Below are positions 25,908 to 34,140 of a stretch of DNA of 64,000 nucleotides, in pieces. The notes below the pieces were generated by a model. It saw only the letters and a program-made list of their open reading frames with translations, did no database searches and was not told where the DNA came from. A program made the position numbers and the translations under genes. How positions within the stretch are numbered: position 1 is the first letter of the stretch; every line of letters begins with the position of its first letter. Source of the stretch: Fontivita pretiosa (GTDB taxonomy: Bacteria; Planctomycetota; Phycisphaerae; Tepidisphaerales; Tepidisphaeraceae); assembly GCF_050410795.1 (NCBI RefSeq), contig NZ_CP191258.1, forward strand, positions 4,774,001-4,838,000, given 5' to 3'.

Positions 25908-27119
25908 TCAGCTCACGGCGCTGTTGCCATTGCCGCGGATGCGCTGTCGCGCATAGGCGACTTTCTGCGCCGCCGTCATCCTGCTGAAATCCGGTTCGCC
26001 GTCGGCTCGCCTGGGGATCACCGTCGTCGCGATCACCCCGGAACGCCTGGCCTGCGGCATGGCACTGCCCGCCAGCGAAACCATCGAGCTGGAAGTCCCC
26101 GCACCGCTGTAGCTGGTTACCGTGGTCGTCAGTTCCAGATCCTCCTTCAGCGAGCGGAAAGGCTTGATCTTGAGCTTTTCCAGGTCCGCGTGATACGCCT
26201 TGACCGCCTCCCGCGCGCCGATCTGTCCGTTGGCGATGGCGTGCAGGTACGTGATGAAAGTAAGCTGATGTTCGCTGTTGTTGATCTTGCGTCCGAACAG
26301 CGCGGCCCGGGCGCCGTACTTGCGCGCATCCTCCAGCAGTGCGAATGCGTCAAAGGTCGTGCCGCTGGCCCCGCCAAGGATTCCCGGCACCAGCGTCGGG
26401 TCGTATGAGACCAGTTCCTCCATCGCCCGCGGCCCATGGTAGACCATCTTGAGAAACAATGGCCGGCCGGCGCCGGGCACACCCGCAAGCGTTCGCGCGA
26501 TCAGATCATTAATGAACCGTCCCACGTCCGCCGGGCACTTGTCTCCACAGGCGTTCGGATCGAACACCTCCAGAAAATGTCGAAACCCCTTGCTCTCGGC
26601 TTCGATGCGGAACTGTTTGTACGCCTCCAGTGTGGCGTAGTCGAACTCGATGTTGTTGTTGGGCGTGATCGAATACAGTCCCAGATTCGCGCCCAGACGC
26701 CTTTCGGCTTCGGTCGGATTCACCTTGCCGGACTGGATCTGCTCGATCGTGACGCTGCGGAAGGGGCGCGAAGGCTCGGTGGCGTACGTACCCCCGGCCG
26801 GCAGGTGGATGTCGGTCGTGTCGTTGGCGCGAGCCGCCGGTGTCACATGAGAATTGTCAAACAAGCGTTCCCTGATCGTCAGGATTTCACTGGAACTGGC
26901 GGACATGAGCATGATGTCCACCAGCCCCTGCCTGACCACCTGACGCATCTGCTCGCGATACTCCGCCAGCGAGCGCGGCTTGCCGGTGATCGGGTCCCTG
27001 CCCGTGGCGGCCAAACCGGTGGCCATGTCCGCATCCTTGGCGTCGGCGAGGATGAAATCCTTCGCGCTGCCCGGATTGGCGCGGATGTTGGCCAGTTTCT
27101 GATCGAGTGACTTGAGCAT
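25908..27119 (-). CDS. Uncharacterised microcompartment-locus protein, TIM-barrel / class I aldolase-like
   Basis: The product is 403 residues from ATG 27119. I do not recognise a named family. The segment about 220-280 reads like the end of a DhnA/DeoC-type barrel: a Lys in FLKMVYHGP (K224), then GILGGASGTTFDAFALLEDA, then YGARAALFGRKINNSEHQ, where class I aldolases have the Schiff-base Lys and the phosphate-binding strands. After about residue 335 comes a Ser/Gly-rich linker and a short amphipathic helix (SRMTAAQKVAYARQRI), which resembles an encapsulation peptide. It sits between the DeoR and dehydrogenase genes. The aldolase or isomerase idea is inference. Confidence 0.7.
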   Translation of the reverse strand: MLKSLDQKLANIRANPGSAKDFILADAKDADMATGLAATGRDPITGKPRSLAEYREQMRQVVRQGLVDIMLMSASSSEILTIRERLFDNSHVTPAARANDTTDIHLPAGGTYATEPSRPFRSVTIEQIQSGKVNPTEAERRLGANLGLYSITPNNNIEFDYATLEAYKQFRIEAESKGFRHFLEVFDPNACGDKCPADVGRFINDLIARTLAGVPGAGRPLFLKMVYHGPRAMEELVSYDPTLVPGILGGASGTTFDAFALLEDARKYGARAALFGRKINNSEHQLTFITYLHAIANGQIGAREAVKAYHADLEKLKIKPFRSLKEDLELTTTVTSYSGAGTSSSMVSLAGSAMPQARRSGVIATTVIPRRADGEPDFSRMTAAQKVAYARQRIRGNGNSAVS

Positions 27120-27128
27120 ACGTGTGTT

Positions 27129-27145
27129 ACGGGCACCTGGCCCGT
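27129..27145. repeat. ACGGGC-N5-GCCCGT hairpin in operon spacer
   Basis: A six-base-pair stem with a five-base loop lies in the 74-bp spacer between the dehydrogenase and the TIM-barrel-like gene. It is a shorter relative of the CACGGGC hairpins at 34554-34604. Confidence 0.6.
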
Positions 27146-27193
27146 GTATGCACTCTGAACAGGGGCCCGAACCGCCCGTGATACCAGGCAACA

Positions 27194-28120
27194 CTACTTC
27201 TGCACCTGTGCGTAGGTCGCATCGAGCTGCCTGGCGCCGGCCTGGAGGGCGCTCTCCTCCCGCGGCCAAAGCTCGATCGCCAGACGCCGGATCACACCGC
27301 TTCTCCCGACCAGCGTCGGCACGCTCGTGCACGTTCCCTTGATCCCGTACTCCCCGGCAAGCTGGGTGGAAACCGGCAACAGCTTGGGCTGATTTAGCGC
27401 GATGGCGTGAATCACTTCCGCGATCGTCAGTGCCACTGCCCAGCCGGCGCCGCCCTTGAGCTTGATCGCCTCGGCCCCGCTGCCTTTGGTGCGTTCGAAA
27501 ATTCGCTGCTGCACCGCCGCACCGAATTGCGGCATCTTCACAAGCGATAGCCCGCCGACCGTGGCACTGGACCAGATCGGCACCATCGAGTCCCCATGCT
27601 CGCCGAGGATCAGCGCCTTGACCTGCGAGGCCGGCACACCAAGCTCCAGCGCGATCAACGAACGGAAGCGAGCCGTGTCGAGCTGCGTGCCCAGCCCGAT
27701 GACCTTGTTCGGATCGTACTTCAGATGATCGATCGCGAGTCGCGTGAGGATGTCCACCGGGTTGGACACGACAAACAGGATCGCGTCCTTCTTCAGCCCG
27801 GCCTGCTTGAGCGAATCGAGGATCTGCCTGAACAGCGACACGTTGCGATTGATCAGGTCAAGCCGCGATTCATCCGGCTTTCGCCGCAGACCCGCGGTGA
27901 TGCAGACCAGATCGGCATCGGCGCACTTTTCGTAGTTTGCGGCATAGATCTTCTGATCGCCGGCGACGCTGGTGCCGTGAAGCAGGTCCAGCGCCTCGCC
28001 CGCGGCGAGCTGCTCGTTGGCGTCGAGCAGGTGAATCTCCGACACGATCCCCGCGCACTGAAGCGCGAACGCCGTGTTCGATCCCACTCTGCCGCCGCCG
28101 CCGATGATCGAGACCTTCAT
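27194..28120 (-). CDS. LDH/MDH-family dehydrogenase of the microcompartment locus
   Basis: The product is 308 residues with the Rossmann motif IIGGGGRVGSN, Asp after strand 2 (HLLDAN, favouring NAD), VSNPVDIL, GTQLDTARFR and the catalytic GEHGDSMVP. Much of it is LDH-like, but the specificity loop reads AGLRRKPDESR, placing Arg at the position (Q102 in Bacillus LDH) that selects malate/oxaloacetate. It is 17 bp from the aldolase gene. In PVM pathways an enzyme of this type is thought to oxidise lactate to pyruvate or recycle NADH; the Arg leaves the substrate open. Confidence 0.88.
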   Translation of the reverse strand: MKVSIIGGGGRVGSNTAFALQCAGIVSEIHLLDANEQLAAGEALDLLHGTSVAGDQKIYAANYEKCADADLVCITAGLRRKPDESRLDLINRNVSLFRQILDSLKQAGLKKDAILFVVSNPVDILTRLAIDHLKYDPNKVIGLGTQLDTARFRSLIALELGVPASQVKALILGEHGDSMVPIWSSATVGGLSLVKMPQFGAAVQQRIFERTKGSGAEAIKLKGGAGWAVALTIAEVIHAIALNQPKLLPVSTQLAGEYGIKGTCTSVPTLVGRSGVIRRLAIELWPREESALQAGARQLDATYAQVQK

Positions 28121-28137
28121 GCGTCTGTTTCCACTGG

Positions 28138-29112
28138 CTACATCGTCGCCATGATCTGGTCAGTGATGGTCTGCACGAGCTGTTCGATATCCGCCTCGCT
28201 GTATTGCGCCGGCGCCATCGATCCGATCGCCTGTGCCAGCGCGGCGCAGGCCTGCTCGCGTTGCACGGCCGTAACCTGCCCGCCGGGGCCGACCATCCTG
28301 CCTTTCTCGCCCACGTCCCCGCTCACGCGCGACATGAAGTCGCTGACGTTGCAGCTCACATGCCCTTTGATCGCCTCTTCCATCCGCGGGTCGCTCAATC
28401 CGAAGCGGGCCTTGAGCTGGATCAGCTCGCTCATCTCCGCCGCCGACAGCGTGTTGACGCTGCCAAGCTGCTTGGCCAGCAGCAGGATCCGCGCGTAGGC
28501 ATCGACGATCTCGAGCTTGTAGTAGCACTGCTCCAGGTCCGTATCGAAGCACACCACCCCGTGGCTGCCCAGCAGGATCGTGTTCGAGTCCTTCACGAAC
28601 GGCAGGATCGAATCCGCCAGCCGCTGATCGCCCGGCGTGACATACTTGGCCAGCTTCACCGGCCCCAGGAAGACCTCGGCCTCGGGGTGAATGCACGTGG
28701 GCAGTTCCACCCCGGCGACGGCGAAGGCGGTGGCATGCGGCGGATGCGAGTGGATAACCGCCACGACATCCGGCCGGGCCTTGTAAATCGCCGCGTGCAT
28801 CAGGAACTCGCTGGATCGCTTTCGCTTGCCGGCCAGTTGCTTGCCGGTGCTGTCCACCAGGCAGATGTCCTCCGGTTTGAGGTTTCCCTTGCTCACCCCC
28901 GTCGGGGTCACCAGAAACCGATCCGGACCCAGCCGATAGGAGTGGTTTCCCTCATTGCCGGCGCAAAAGCCGCGGAGCCAGATGCGTCGCCCGATGTCGC
29001 AGAGATGCTGCTTGATCTGAAACTCGCTGACTCGCGGCTGGCCGTTGCCATTGCCGCCGCGACGCCCAATCTCGACCGAAGCATTCACCGGGCCGTTTGA
29101 ATTGGTTGCCAT
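28138..29112 (-). CDS. Class II aldolase (fuculose/rhamnulose-1-phosphate aldolase type), microcompartment cargo
   Basis: The product is 324 residues. Class II family marks are the Glu in SSEFLMHAAIY (E102), zinc ligands in HSHPPH (121-126), and GSHGVV with H184. It should split a deoxyhexulose-1-phosphate into DHAP and L-lactaldehyde. FucA itself is about 215 residues; here a 30-residue N-terminal lead and an approximately 75-residue C-terminal tail are added. The tail ends in an amphipathic helix (ADIEQLVQTITDQIMATM) typical of encapsulation peptides, so it is probably sequestered in the shell. Which sugar phosphate is used cannot be read from the sequence. Confidence 0.9.
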   Translation of the reverse strand: MATNSNGPVNASVEIGRRGGNGNGQPRVSEFQIKQHLCDIGRRIWLRGFCAGNEGNHSYRLGPDRFLVTPTGVSKGNLKPEDICLVDSTGKQLAGKRKRSSEFLMHAAIYKARPDVVAVIHSHPPHATAFAVAGVELPTCIHPEAEVFLGPVKLAKYVTPGDQRLADSILPFVKDSNTILLGSHGVVCFDTDLEQCYYKLEIVDAYARILLLAKQLGSVNTLSAAEMSELIQLKARFGLSDPRMEEAIKGHVSCNVSDFMSRVSGDVGEKGRMVGPGGQVTAVQREQACAALAQAIGSMAPAQYSEADIEQLVQTITDQIMATM

Positions 29113-29115
29113 GGG

Positions 29116-29209
29116 ACTTCGTGAAACATGAATCCATGAGACATGAAGATGGAATGAAGATGAAACTTCATCGCTGCTTCACGTCGCACGTTCGCATGTC
29201 CTCACGCCT
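29116..29209. repeat. Imperfect inverted repeat in operon spacer
   Basis: Arms 29116-29148 and 29177-29209 pair at about 22 of 30 positions allowing one bulge; at least three differences become G-U pairs in the minus-strand transcript. The left part is built of repeated ATGA units (ACATGAATCCATGAGACATG). Confidence 0.6.
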
Positions 29210-29210
29210 T

Positions 29211-29504
29211 TCATACGTCATAACTCACCACCGCCGCATCCAGGATGCACGCGTTGTATGCATCCAGAGGCACGCGCTTTTCCGGATAGAACGGCATCGC
29301 CGCCTCGCGCGATTCGCTGAAGCCGATCAGGTCGCCAGCGTGCGCGCCAAGGTGGTCGTACACGACCAGAACTTCGCTCGTTTTTCGCGGCTGGCCTTTG
29401 AGCGCGAAGCGATCCTGCACCTCGACCAGCAGAAACCGTCCGCCGACCAGCGTCTGGTACAGGTTCGTGCATGTCACCCGACCCACGACCTTGCCTATGC
29501 GCAT
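29211..29504 (-). CDS. BMC-P (EutN/CcmL) shell vertex protein 1
   Basis: The product is 97 residues, the size of EutN/CcmL pentamer subunits that cap shell vertices. It opens with the family signature MRIGKVVGRV and contains GGRFLLVEVQ, DHLGAHAGDLIGF and a C-terminal ILDAAVVSYD strand. Its start overlaps the end of the RpiB-like gene by ten bases, suggesting coupling. It differs strongly from the two other BMC-P proteins in the locus. Confidence 0.92.
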   Translation of the reverse strand: MRIGKVVGRVTCTNLYQTLVGGRFLLVEVQDRFALKGQPRKTSEVLVVYDHLGAHAGDLIGFSESREAAMPFYPEKRVPLDAYNACILDAAVVSYDV

Positions 29505-30142
29505 GATGCCAGCTCCGACAACTGCCTTTTCAGCTCTTCGCTGAGCACGCGTCGCGCCTTGACGAACTTGGCCAGCAGGGCACGCGTCTGCGGCAGGGTC
29601 TTGTAGGGATGCTCGATGACCAGCACGTTGGCCGCCACCAGCTTCGTCCCCTGGTCCACCGCCTCCAGACACGTTCCCAGGACCGCGCGAAGCGAGGGAC
29701 AACGATTCGCATAGACCATCGCGGTTGCGCCGCTGCTGACCAGCATCACCCCGCCGTCGGCGCGATCGGCCTGGACTTCCCGGGCGAAGATCTTCACGGC
29801 CTCGACGATCCGCCGCGGATCAACCGCCACTTCGATGGCATTGAAGTTGGCCTCGCGCGCCACCGTGAGCAGTGCCGCCTTGGCCGGCCCGCACGGGCCG
29901 TCGCACCACCACAGCAGCCGCCTGGATTGTTGCGTCGCCGGCTCCACCGCCTCCGTCGTTTCCGCGGCGCCGGGCTTGTTCGACGCCTCAACTTCGACAT
30001 CCGAATACCCGACGGCGATGCCGCGCTGCCTGATCCAGTCCTGCGCCAGCGGCGTCAGCCGCGCCCGGTAGGGCAGGATCACCTGCCCATTGCTCCCGTT
30101 GCTGCGGTGAAGCTGCTCGAGCTGTCTCGCCGTGAAGATCAT
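29495..30142 (-). CDS. RpiB/LacA/LacB-like protein with EutT-like N-terminal motif
   Basis: The product is 215 residues from ATG 30142. Residues about 1-45 (ARQLEQLHRSNGSNG, then LTPLAQDWIRQRGI) resemble the LTPxAxDxxRxRxI segment found in several microcompartment-associated proteins such as EutT. After a linker, about 70-215 look like an RpiB-type isomerase domain (LLWWCDGPCGPAKAAL, VMLVSSGATAMVYANR, AANVLVIEHP). PVM loci commonly carry such a gene. The sugar-phosphate isomerase activity is an inference; the classical RpiB active-site Cys/His pattern is not clearly visible. Confidence 0.65.
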   Translation of the reverse strand: MIFTARQLEQLHRSNGSNGQVILPYRARLTPLAQDWIRQRGIAVGYSDVEVEASNKPGAAETTEAVEPATQQSRRLLWWCDGPCGPAKAALLTVAREANFNAIEVAVDPRRIVEAVKIFAREVQADRADGGVMLVSSGATAMVYANRCPSLRAVLGTCLEAVDQGTKLVAANVLVIEHPYKTLPQTRALLAKFVKARRVLSEELKRQLSELASCA

Positions 30143-30150
30143 GCGATCTC

Positions 30151-30240
30151 GGATTGCAGAGCCTGGATCGCGGATCCGCAATGTCGAATCTGAAATCTCA
30201 AATCCCCAGTCCGCCATCCCAAATCCGCCATCCGCAATCC
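30151..30240. repeat. Inverted repeat in operon spacer (GGATTGC ... GCAATCC)
   Basis: The 100-bp spacer is framed by GGATTGC at 30151-30157 and GCAATCC at 30234-30240, with internal runs of CCGCCATCC and AAATC repeated several times. It could fold into a long imperfect hairpin in the transcript. Confidence 0.55.
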
Positions 30241-30242
30241 TC

Positions 30243-30500
30243 TCACTCATCCACCAGACAACTGATCCACCATCTGGCCGGAGTCTTCTCGTTACCGACC
30301 AGATCTCGCGCGCCTTTGCCGTCGCTGTTGATCACGACGGTCTGTCCGGGGTGCGAGCCAAGCCGGTCCACTGCCAGCACCGGATCCGCCTCCGGCTGCC
30401 GCGCGTTGTTCAGCGGCTGCACGATCACCAGCCGCAGCCCCGTCAAAGACGGGTGCTTGAGCGTCGAGGTCGCGTGGCCGATGACGGTGCCTAGCTGCAT
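30243..30500 (-). CDS. BMC-P (EutN/CcmL) shell vertex protein 2
   Basis: The product is 85 residues, near the minimum for a EutN/CcmL subunit. Visible marks are QLGTVIGHATSTLKHPSL, LRLVIVQPLN, DRLGSHPGQTVVINSDG and ARDLVGNEKTPARWWISCLVD. The last motif (GNEKTPARW) is very characteristic of this family. It lies between the RpiB-like and aldehyde dehydrogenase genes. Expected role: pentamer at shell vertices. Confidence 0.93.
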   Translation of the reverse strand: MQLGTVIGHATSTLKHPSLTGLRLVIVQPLNNARQPEADPVLAVDRLGSHPGQTVVINSDGKGARDLVGNEKTPARWWISCLVDE

Positions 30501-30511
30501 TTCAAAAAGAC

Positions 30512-30631
30512 GAACCAGAAAGACACGAAATCACGAGGCGATTCCTTCGATTCGAATGACCCCGCGGTATCTTTCATCTTCCTCTTGTTCTGGTTCTGGT
30601 CGTTGTTCGTGGCTTCGTACCTTCGTGGTTC
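30512..30631. repeat. Imperfect inverted repeat in operon spacer
   Basis: Arms 30512-30537 and 30606-30631 match at 19 of 26 positions, and three of the mismatches are G-U in the minus-strand RNA. The arms are built of CACGAA/TTCGTG units. The spacer is 141 bp, the longest between genes of the operon proper. Confidence 0.6.
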
Positions 30632-30641
30632 AAATCTCTCT

Positions 30642-32114
30642 CTAGATCATCCGAAGCGAGCCTGTGATCATTATTCTTCGATACCGCGTGAACGTCAGCG
30701 GAGTCGTGATCCCCTCGCCTGTCGGCGTGGCGATGCTGTAGCTGAGGTGGCCCTGGCCACCGAGACCCAGGCCCGCCGGGCTGGCGCCATTGACCACGAA
30801 CAGCGTGACGTTTGCCCGCCGGCCGAACTTCGTGATCGTGTCGAGGTTTCGGCTGTGGATGATCGCCGTGTGCCGGAAGCCGTGCTCCGACTCGATCGCC
30901 TTGTCGATCGCCTCGTTGGCGTCCTTGACGCGCACGAACGGCACGAAGGGCATCATCTGCTCTTCCTGCACGAACGGATGCTCGAAGCTCGTTTCGCCGA
31001 TGAGCAGTTGCGTTGTGGGCGGGACCTCGACGCCCGCGGCTCGCGCCAGAACCGAAGCGTCCTTGCCCACGAAATCCTTGTTCACGTGTGGCTTGCCATC
31101 CTTTTCGCCGATCGTGAACGCCTGCCGTGTCAATGCTTCGATCTGCGAGGCGTTGAGGATGAAGCTGCCCGCCCGCTCCATCTGCGCCATCAGCTTCTCG
31201 AAGATCGACTCGACCGCGAAAACCTGCTTCTCGCCGATGCACAGCAGGTTGTTGTCGTATGCGGCGCCTTTGACGATCGACTCGGCGGCGTTCTTGAGGC
31301 ACGCGGTTTCATCAACGACAACCGGTGGATTGCCCGGCCCGGCGACGATCGCGCGCTTCTTGCTCGCCAGCGCCGCACGCGCCACACCCGGTCCACCCGT
31401 CACCACCAATAGCGACACCCCGCGATGCTGGAACAGCTCCTCGGCGGTGCGCAATGTCGGCGGATGGATGATCGTGACCAGATGCTCGATGCCGTATTTC
31501 TCGTTGATCGCCTTGTTGTATTCCCGTACCGCGTGCGCTGCGCAGTTGGCGCCGCTGGGGTGCGCGTTGCACACGATCGAGTTCCCTGCCGCCACCATAT
31601 TGATCACGTTCGCCGTCAGCGTCGGCACGCTGTGCGTGACCGGCGTGATGATCCCGATCACCCCGAACGGCGCGAATTCCTCAAGGCACAGTCCGTTGCT
31701 GCCGCTCTCGGCATGCGTCTTGAGGAATTCCACCCCTGGAACCAGCTCCAGGATCTCCAGTTTTTCGATCTTGTGGTCCAGCCGGCCGATCTTCGTCTCC
31801 TCGAATTCCATCCGGCCCCAGGCGCGGGCGTTTTCCCTGGCCATGCGCTTGACGAGCTTGACGACGGCGTCGCGGTCATCCAGCGAAAGCTTGAGAAGCT
31901 GCTTCTGGGCTTCGGTGGCGGCGGCGACGGCGTCATCGACTTTGGAGAAAACCCCGAACCGCCCGTCGGCGACAACGCCGCCCGCCTGTGCCCTGGCGAC
32001 TTCGGCGCGCGGCGGCGCCGGCGGCAGGCTCGTCATCCCCACGCCTGGGCCGTTGCGCTGCCCCAGCCGTCGCATTACTTCCGCAACCACATCCTGGATC
32101 AGTGCCTGGTTCAT
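30642..32114 (-). CDS. CoA-acylating aldehyde dehydrogenase (PduP/EutE type), microcompartment cargo
   Basis: The product is 490 residues from ATG 32114. The first 18 residues (NQALIQDVVAEVMRRLG) form an amphipathic helix followed by a Pro/Ala linker, the standard N-terminal encapsulation peptide. The catalytic domain has ITPVTHSVPTL, GGPGVARAAL, GPGNPPVVVDET and the catalytic Cys292 in NNLLCIGEKQ. The enzyme converts an aldehyde, here probably lactaldehyde, plus CoA and NAD to the acyl-CoA. It precedes a spacer rather than overlapping neighbours. Confidence 0.93.
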   Translation of the reverse strand: MNQALIQDVVAEVMRRLGQRNGPGVGMTSLPPAPPRAEVARAQAGGVVADGRFGVFSKVDDAVAAATEAQKQLLKLSLDDRDAVVKLVKRMARENARAWGRMEFEETKIGRLDHKIEKLEILELVPGVEFLKTHAESGSNGLCLEEFAPFGVIGIITPVTHSVPTLTANVINMVAAGNSIVCNAHPSGANCAAHAVREYNKAINEKYGIEHLVTIIHPPTLRTAEELFQHRGVSLLVVTGGPGVARAALASKKRAIVAGPGNPPVVVDETACLKNAAESIVKGAAYDNNLLCIGEKQVFAVESIFEKLMAQMERAGSFILNASQIEALTRQAFTIGEKDGKPHVNKDFVGKDASVLARAAGVEVPPTTQLLIGETSFEHPFVQEEQMMPFVPFVRVKDANEAIDKAIESEHGFRHTAIIHSRNLDTITKFGRRANVTLFVVNGASPAGLGLGGQGHLSYSIATPTGEGITTPLTFTRYRRIMITGSLRMI

Positions 32115-32121
32115 AGTTCCA

Positions 32122-32206
32122 AAACCACGGATGAACACCGATGAACTCAGATGGATTGCCGATTTGGTGGCTCAAATCTGTGCGCATCCGTGTTCATCCG
32201 CGGTTT
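32122..32206. repeat. 31-bp imperfect inverted repeat in operon spacer
   Basis: Arms 32122-32152 and 32176-32206 agree at 26 of 31 positions and are separated by a 23-base loop. The arms contain CACGGATGAACACCGATGAA-type units, a repeat style I associate with planctomycete and related intergenic DNA. The structure fills the 95-bp spacer between BMC-P3 and the aldehyde dehydrogenase. Confidence 0.75.
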
Positions 32207-32209
32207 CTC

Positions 32210-32533
32210 CTATGCTTTTGACTGATAGAAGGTCTTGCCCGCGTATTCCGCGGAATCGACGATGCCGACGATCACCGCATCCGCGGGCATGTTCTTGGTG
32301 ACCTCGGTCATCCGCGCGCTGGACCCCTGCACCACCAGCACCAACTGCCCCTCCCCGGCGCCCACCACGTCGATCGCCACGATCGCGCGTCCGGTGTTGC
32401 CCAGCGACGCGGGCCGACTGGTCGCCGGGTCATACTGCACATTCAGCGGTTCGACCACGAACAGCTTCTGCCCGGCAAGGGTCTTGTCTTTCTGCGTCGC
32501 CACGACGTGGCCGGTGACTCGTCCCAGGAACAT
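32210..32533 (-). CDS. BMC-P (EutN/CcmL) shell vertex protein 3
   Basis: The product is 107 residues from ATG 32533; an in-frame start at 32581 would add 16 residues of no family character. It opens FLGRVTGHVVATQKD and contains LFVVEPLNV, IVAIDVVGAGEGQLVLVVQG and ADAVIVGIVDSAEY, all typical of EutN/CcmL pentamer subunits. It lies immediately downstream of the first BMC-H gene in transcription order. Confidence 0.93.
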   Translation of the reverse strand: MFLGRVTGHVVATQKDKTLAGQKLFVVEPLNVQYDPATSRPASLGNTGRAIVAIDVVGAGEGQLVLVVQGSSARMTEVTKNMPADAVIVGIVDSAEYAGKTFYQSKA

Positions 32534-32544
32534 GTCAACTCCAA

Positions 32545-32602
32545 GGATGAGGGCCGAAGGATGAAGGATGACCAATGCCAACTCATCCTTGGGCCTTCAT
32601 CC
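32545..32602. repeat. 20-bp inverted repeat in operon spacer
   Basis: Arms 32545-32564 and 32583-32602 match at 18 of 20 positions with an 18-base loop. The arms consist of GGATGA/TCATCC units. It fills the 84-bp spacer between BMC-H1 and BMC-P3. Confidence 0.75.
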
Positions 32603-32617
32603 CGCATTCATTGATTC

Positions 32618-32887
32618 CTATCCCATCTTGGCCACTTCGCTGTGCGGCCGCGGGATCACGTGCACGGAGATGACCTCGCCGATGCGACCGGCGGCTTCGG
32701 CGCCGGCATCGACGGCGGCGCGGACGGCGGCGACATCGCCCTTGAGCGTCACCGACACATACCCGCTGCCCACCTTGTGCGAATCGACGAACTGCACGTT
32801 CGCCGCCTTCAGCGCCGCGTCGGTCGCTTCCACCGCCGCGACAATCCCTTTGGTTTCGATCAACCCGATTGCTTCACCATTTGCCAT
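32618..32887 (-). CDS. BMC-H hexameric shell protein 1
   Basis: The product is 89 residues from ATG 32887, preceded by GGGAG. It is a canonical single BMC domain: EAIGLIETKGIVAAVEATDA, pore-loop region KVGSGYVSVT, KGDVAAVRAAVDAGAEAA and the edge motif VIPRPHSEV. Hexamers tile the shell facets, and the GSG pore loop would line a small central pore. Transcribed between the acetate kinase and BMC-P3 genes. Confidence 0.95.
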   Translation of the reverse strand: MANGEAIGLIETKGIVAAVEATDAALKAANVQFVDSHKVGSGYVSVTLKGDVAAVRAAVDAGAEAAGRIGEVISVHVIPRPHSEVAKMG

Positions 32888-32997
32888 GGGCAACTCCCGT
32901 TCGTTCGTTTCCAACCACCAGCACACGCAGGCACGAAGACGACGTCTGCACTTGAGAACTCGCCTCGTGACTTGGCATCTTCGCGGTTCAACTCCTG
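32888..32997. repeat. Operon spacer with weak inverted repeat
   Basis: This 110-bp spacer between the acetate kinase and BMC-H1 genes holds GCACGAAGACG near 32930-32941 facing CTCGTG and ATCTTCGCGGTT near 32965-32990. Pairing is weaker and more gapped than in the other spacers. Confidence 0.4.
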
Positions 32998-34122
32998 TCA
33001 GTTCACTTGCAGCACGGCCATCGTCTGCCTGGCGACGATCAGCTCCTCGTTTGTCGGCACGATCCAGATTTCGGCGCCGGATTCGACGGCACTGATTTTC
33101 GTTTCCTGTCCGCGCACCTGATTTTTCGAGCGGTCGAGGACTATCCCGGCGAATTCGAGATTGCGGCAGATCGCCTCGCGAACCGCCACGCCGTTCTCGC
33201 CGATGCCTCCGGTAAACGCCAGCACGTCGCATCCGCCCAGCACCACCAGGTATGCTCCGATGTAGTGACGCACCGCTTCGACCAGGGCGTCGATCGCGAG
33301 CTTCGCGCGGGCATTTCCCTCTGCCGCCGCCTTCTCGATATCGCGCATGTCATTCGACACGCCGCTGATGCCGAGCAACCCGCCTTCCCTGCTCAGTCGT
33401 TTGAAGATCTCTTCCAGCGACAAGCCCTGCCTGATCAGCTTCAGCAGCGCAAAGGCGTCGAAATCGCCGACGCGGTTGTTGTGTGGCAGGCCCGATTGCG
33501 CCGTCATTCCGAAGCTGTTGGCGACGCTGCGCCCGTTCTCGATGGCACAGATCGAGCTGGAGCCGCCCAGGTGGCAGGAGATAATCCGCCGGCTCTGCTC
33601 CCGGCCCACCAGTTCGGGCACGCGCGTGGCGATGTAGCGATGGCTTGCGCCGTGGAAGCCGTAGCGTCGGATGCCCAGCTTTTCGGTCCACTCCCAGGGG
33701 ATCGCGTACACCTGTCGCGGCAGGGGGATGGTCTGGTGAAACGCGGTCTCAAACGCCGCCACCTGAGGCGTGTTCGGCAGCTTCTCGCGGAACGCGCGCA
33801 TCGCCGCGATGTAAGGCGGATTGTGCGCCGGGGCCACGTCGGCAAACTGCTCCATCGTCGCGATCACCTCGTCGGTGACGCGCACCGCGCCGCTGATCGG
33901 CCCGCCGTGAACCGCCTTGAAGCCGATCGCGTCCGGCTTCTGCTTCCGCTCGGCCAGCTCCTTGAGGATCACCTCGATCACGTCGGCGTGCGTGCGGTAG
34001 GGGGCACCAGGCTGCCCAATCCGCTCGTACCCGCCGCGCGCGACCACCTCGCCGTCACGCTCCATGTCCAGGAGCTTGAACTTGAACGAGGTCGAGCCGA
34101 GGTTGGCGACAAGCACGAGCAT
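32998..34122 (-). CDS. ackA: Acetate/propionate kinase family enzyme of the microcompartment locus
   Basis: The product is 374 residues, slightly shorter than the usual 395-400. ASKHA family marks are LVANLGSTSFKFKLLD, FETAFHQTIP, GFHGASHRYIA with the catalytic-region His, CHLGGSSSICAI, GMTAQSGLPHNNRVGD and AFTGGIGENG. It should transfer phosphate from an acyl-phosphate (lactoyl-, acetyl- or propionyl-phosphate) to ADP, yielding ATP outside or inside the shell. No encapsulation peptide is obvious. The position between BMC-H genes supports its role as the last step after PduL. Confidence 0.93.
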   Translation of the reverse strand: MLVLVANLGSTSFKFKLLDMERDGEVVARGGYERIGQPGAPYRTHADVIEVILKELAERKQKPDAIGFKAVHGGPISGAVRVTDEVIATMEQFADVAPAHNPPYIAAMRAFREKLPNTPQVAAFETAFHQTIPLPRQVYAIPWEWTEKLGIRRYGFHGASHRYIATRVPELVGREQSRRIISCHLGGSSSICAIENGRSVANSFGMTAQSGLPHNNRVGDFDAFALLKLIRQGLSLEEIFKRLSREGGLLGISGVSNDMRDIEKAAAEGNARAKLAIDALVEAVRHYIGAYLVVLGGCDVLAFTGGIGENGVAVREAICRNLEFAGIVLDRSKNQVRGQETKISAVESGAEIWIVPTNEELIVARQTMAVLQVN

Positions 34123-34140
34123 GTGAAGGCACGGATGAGG

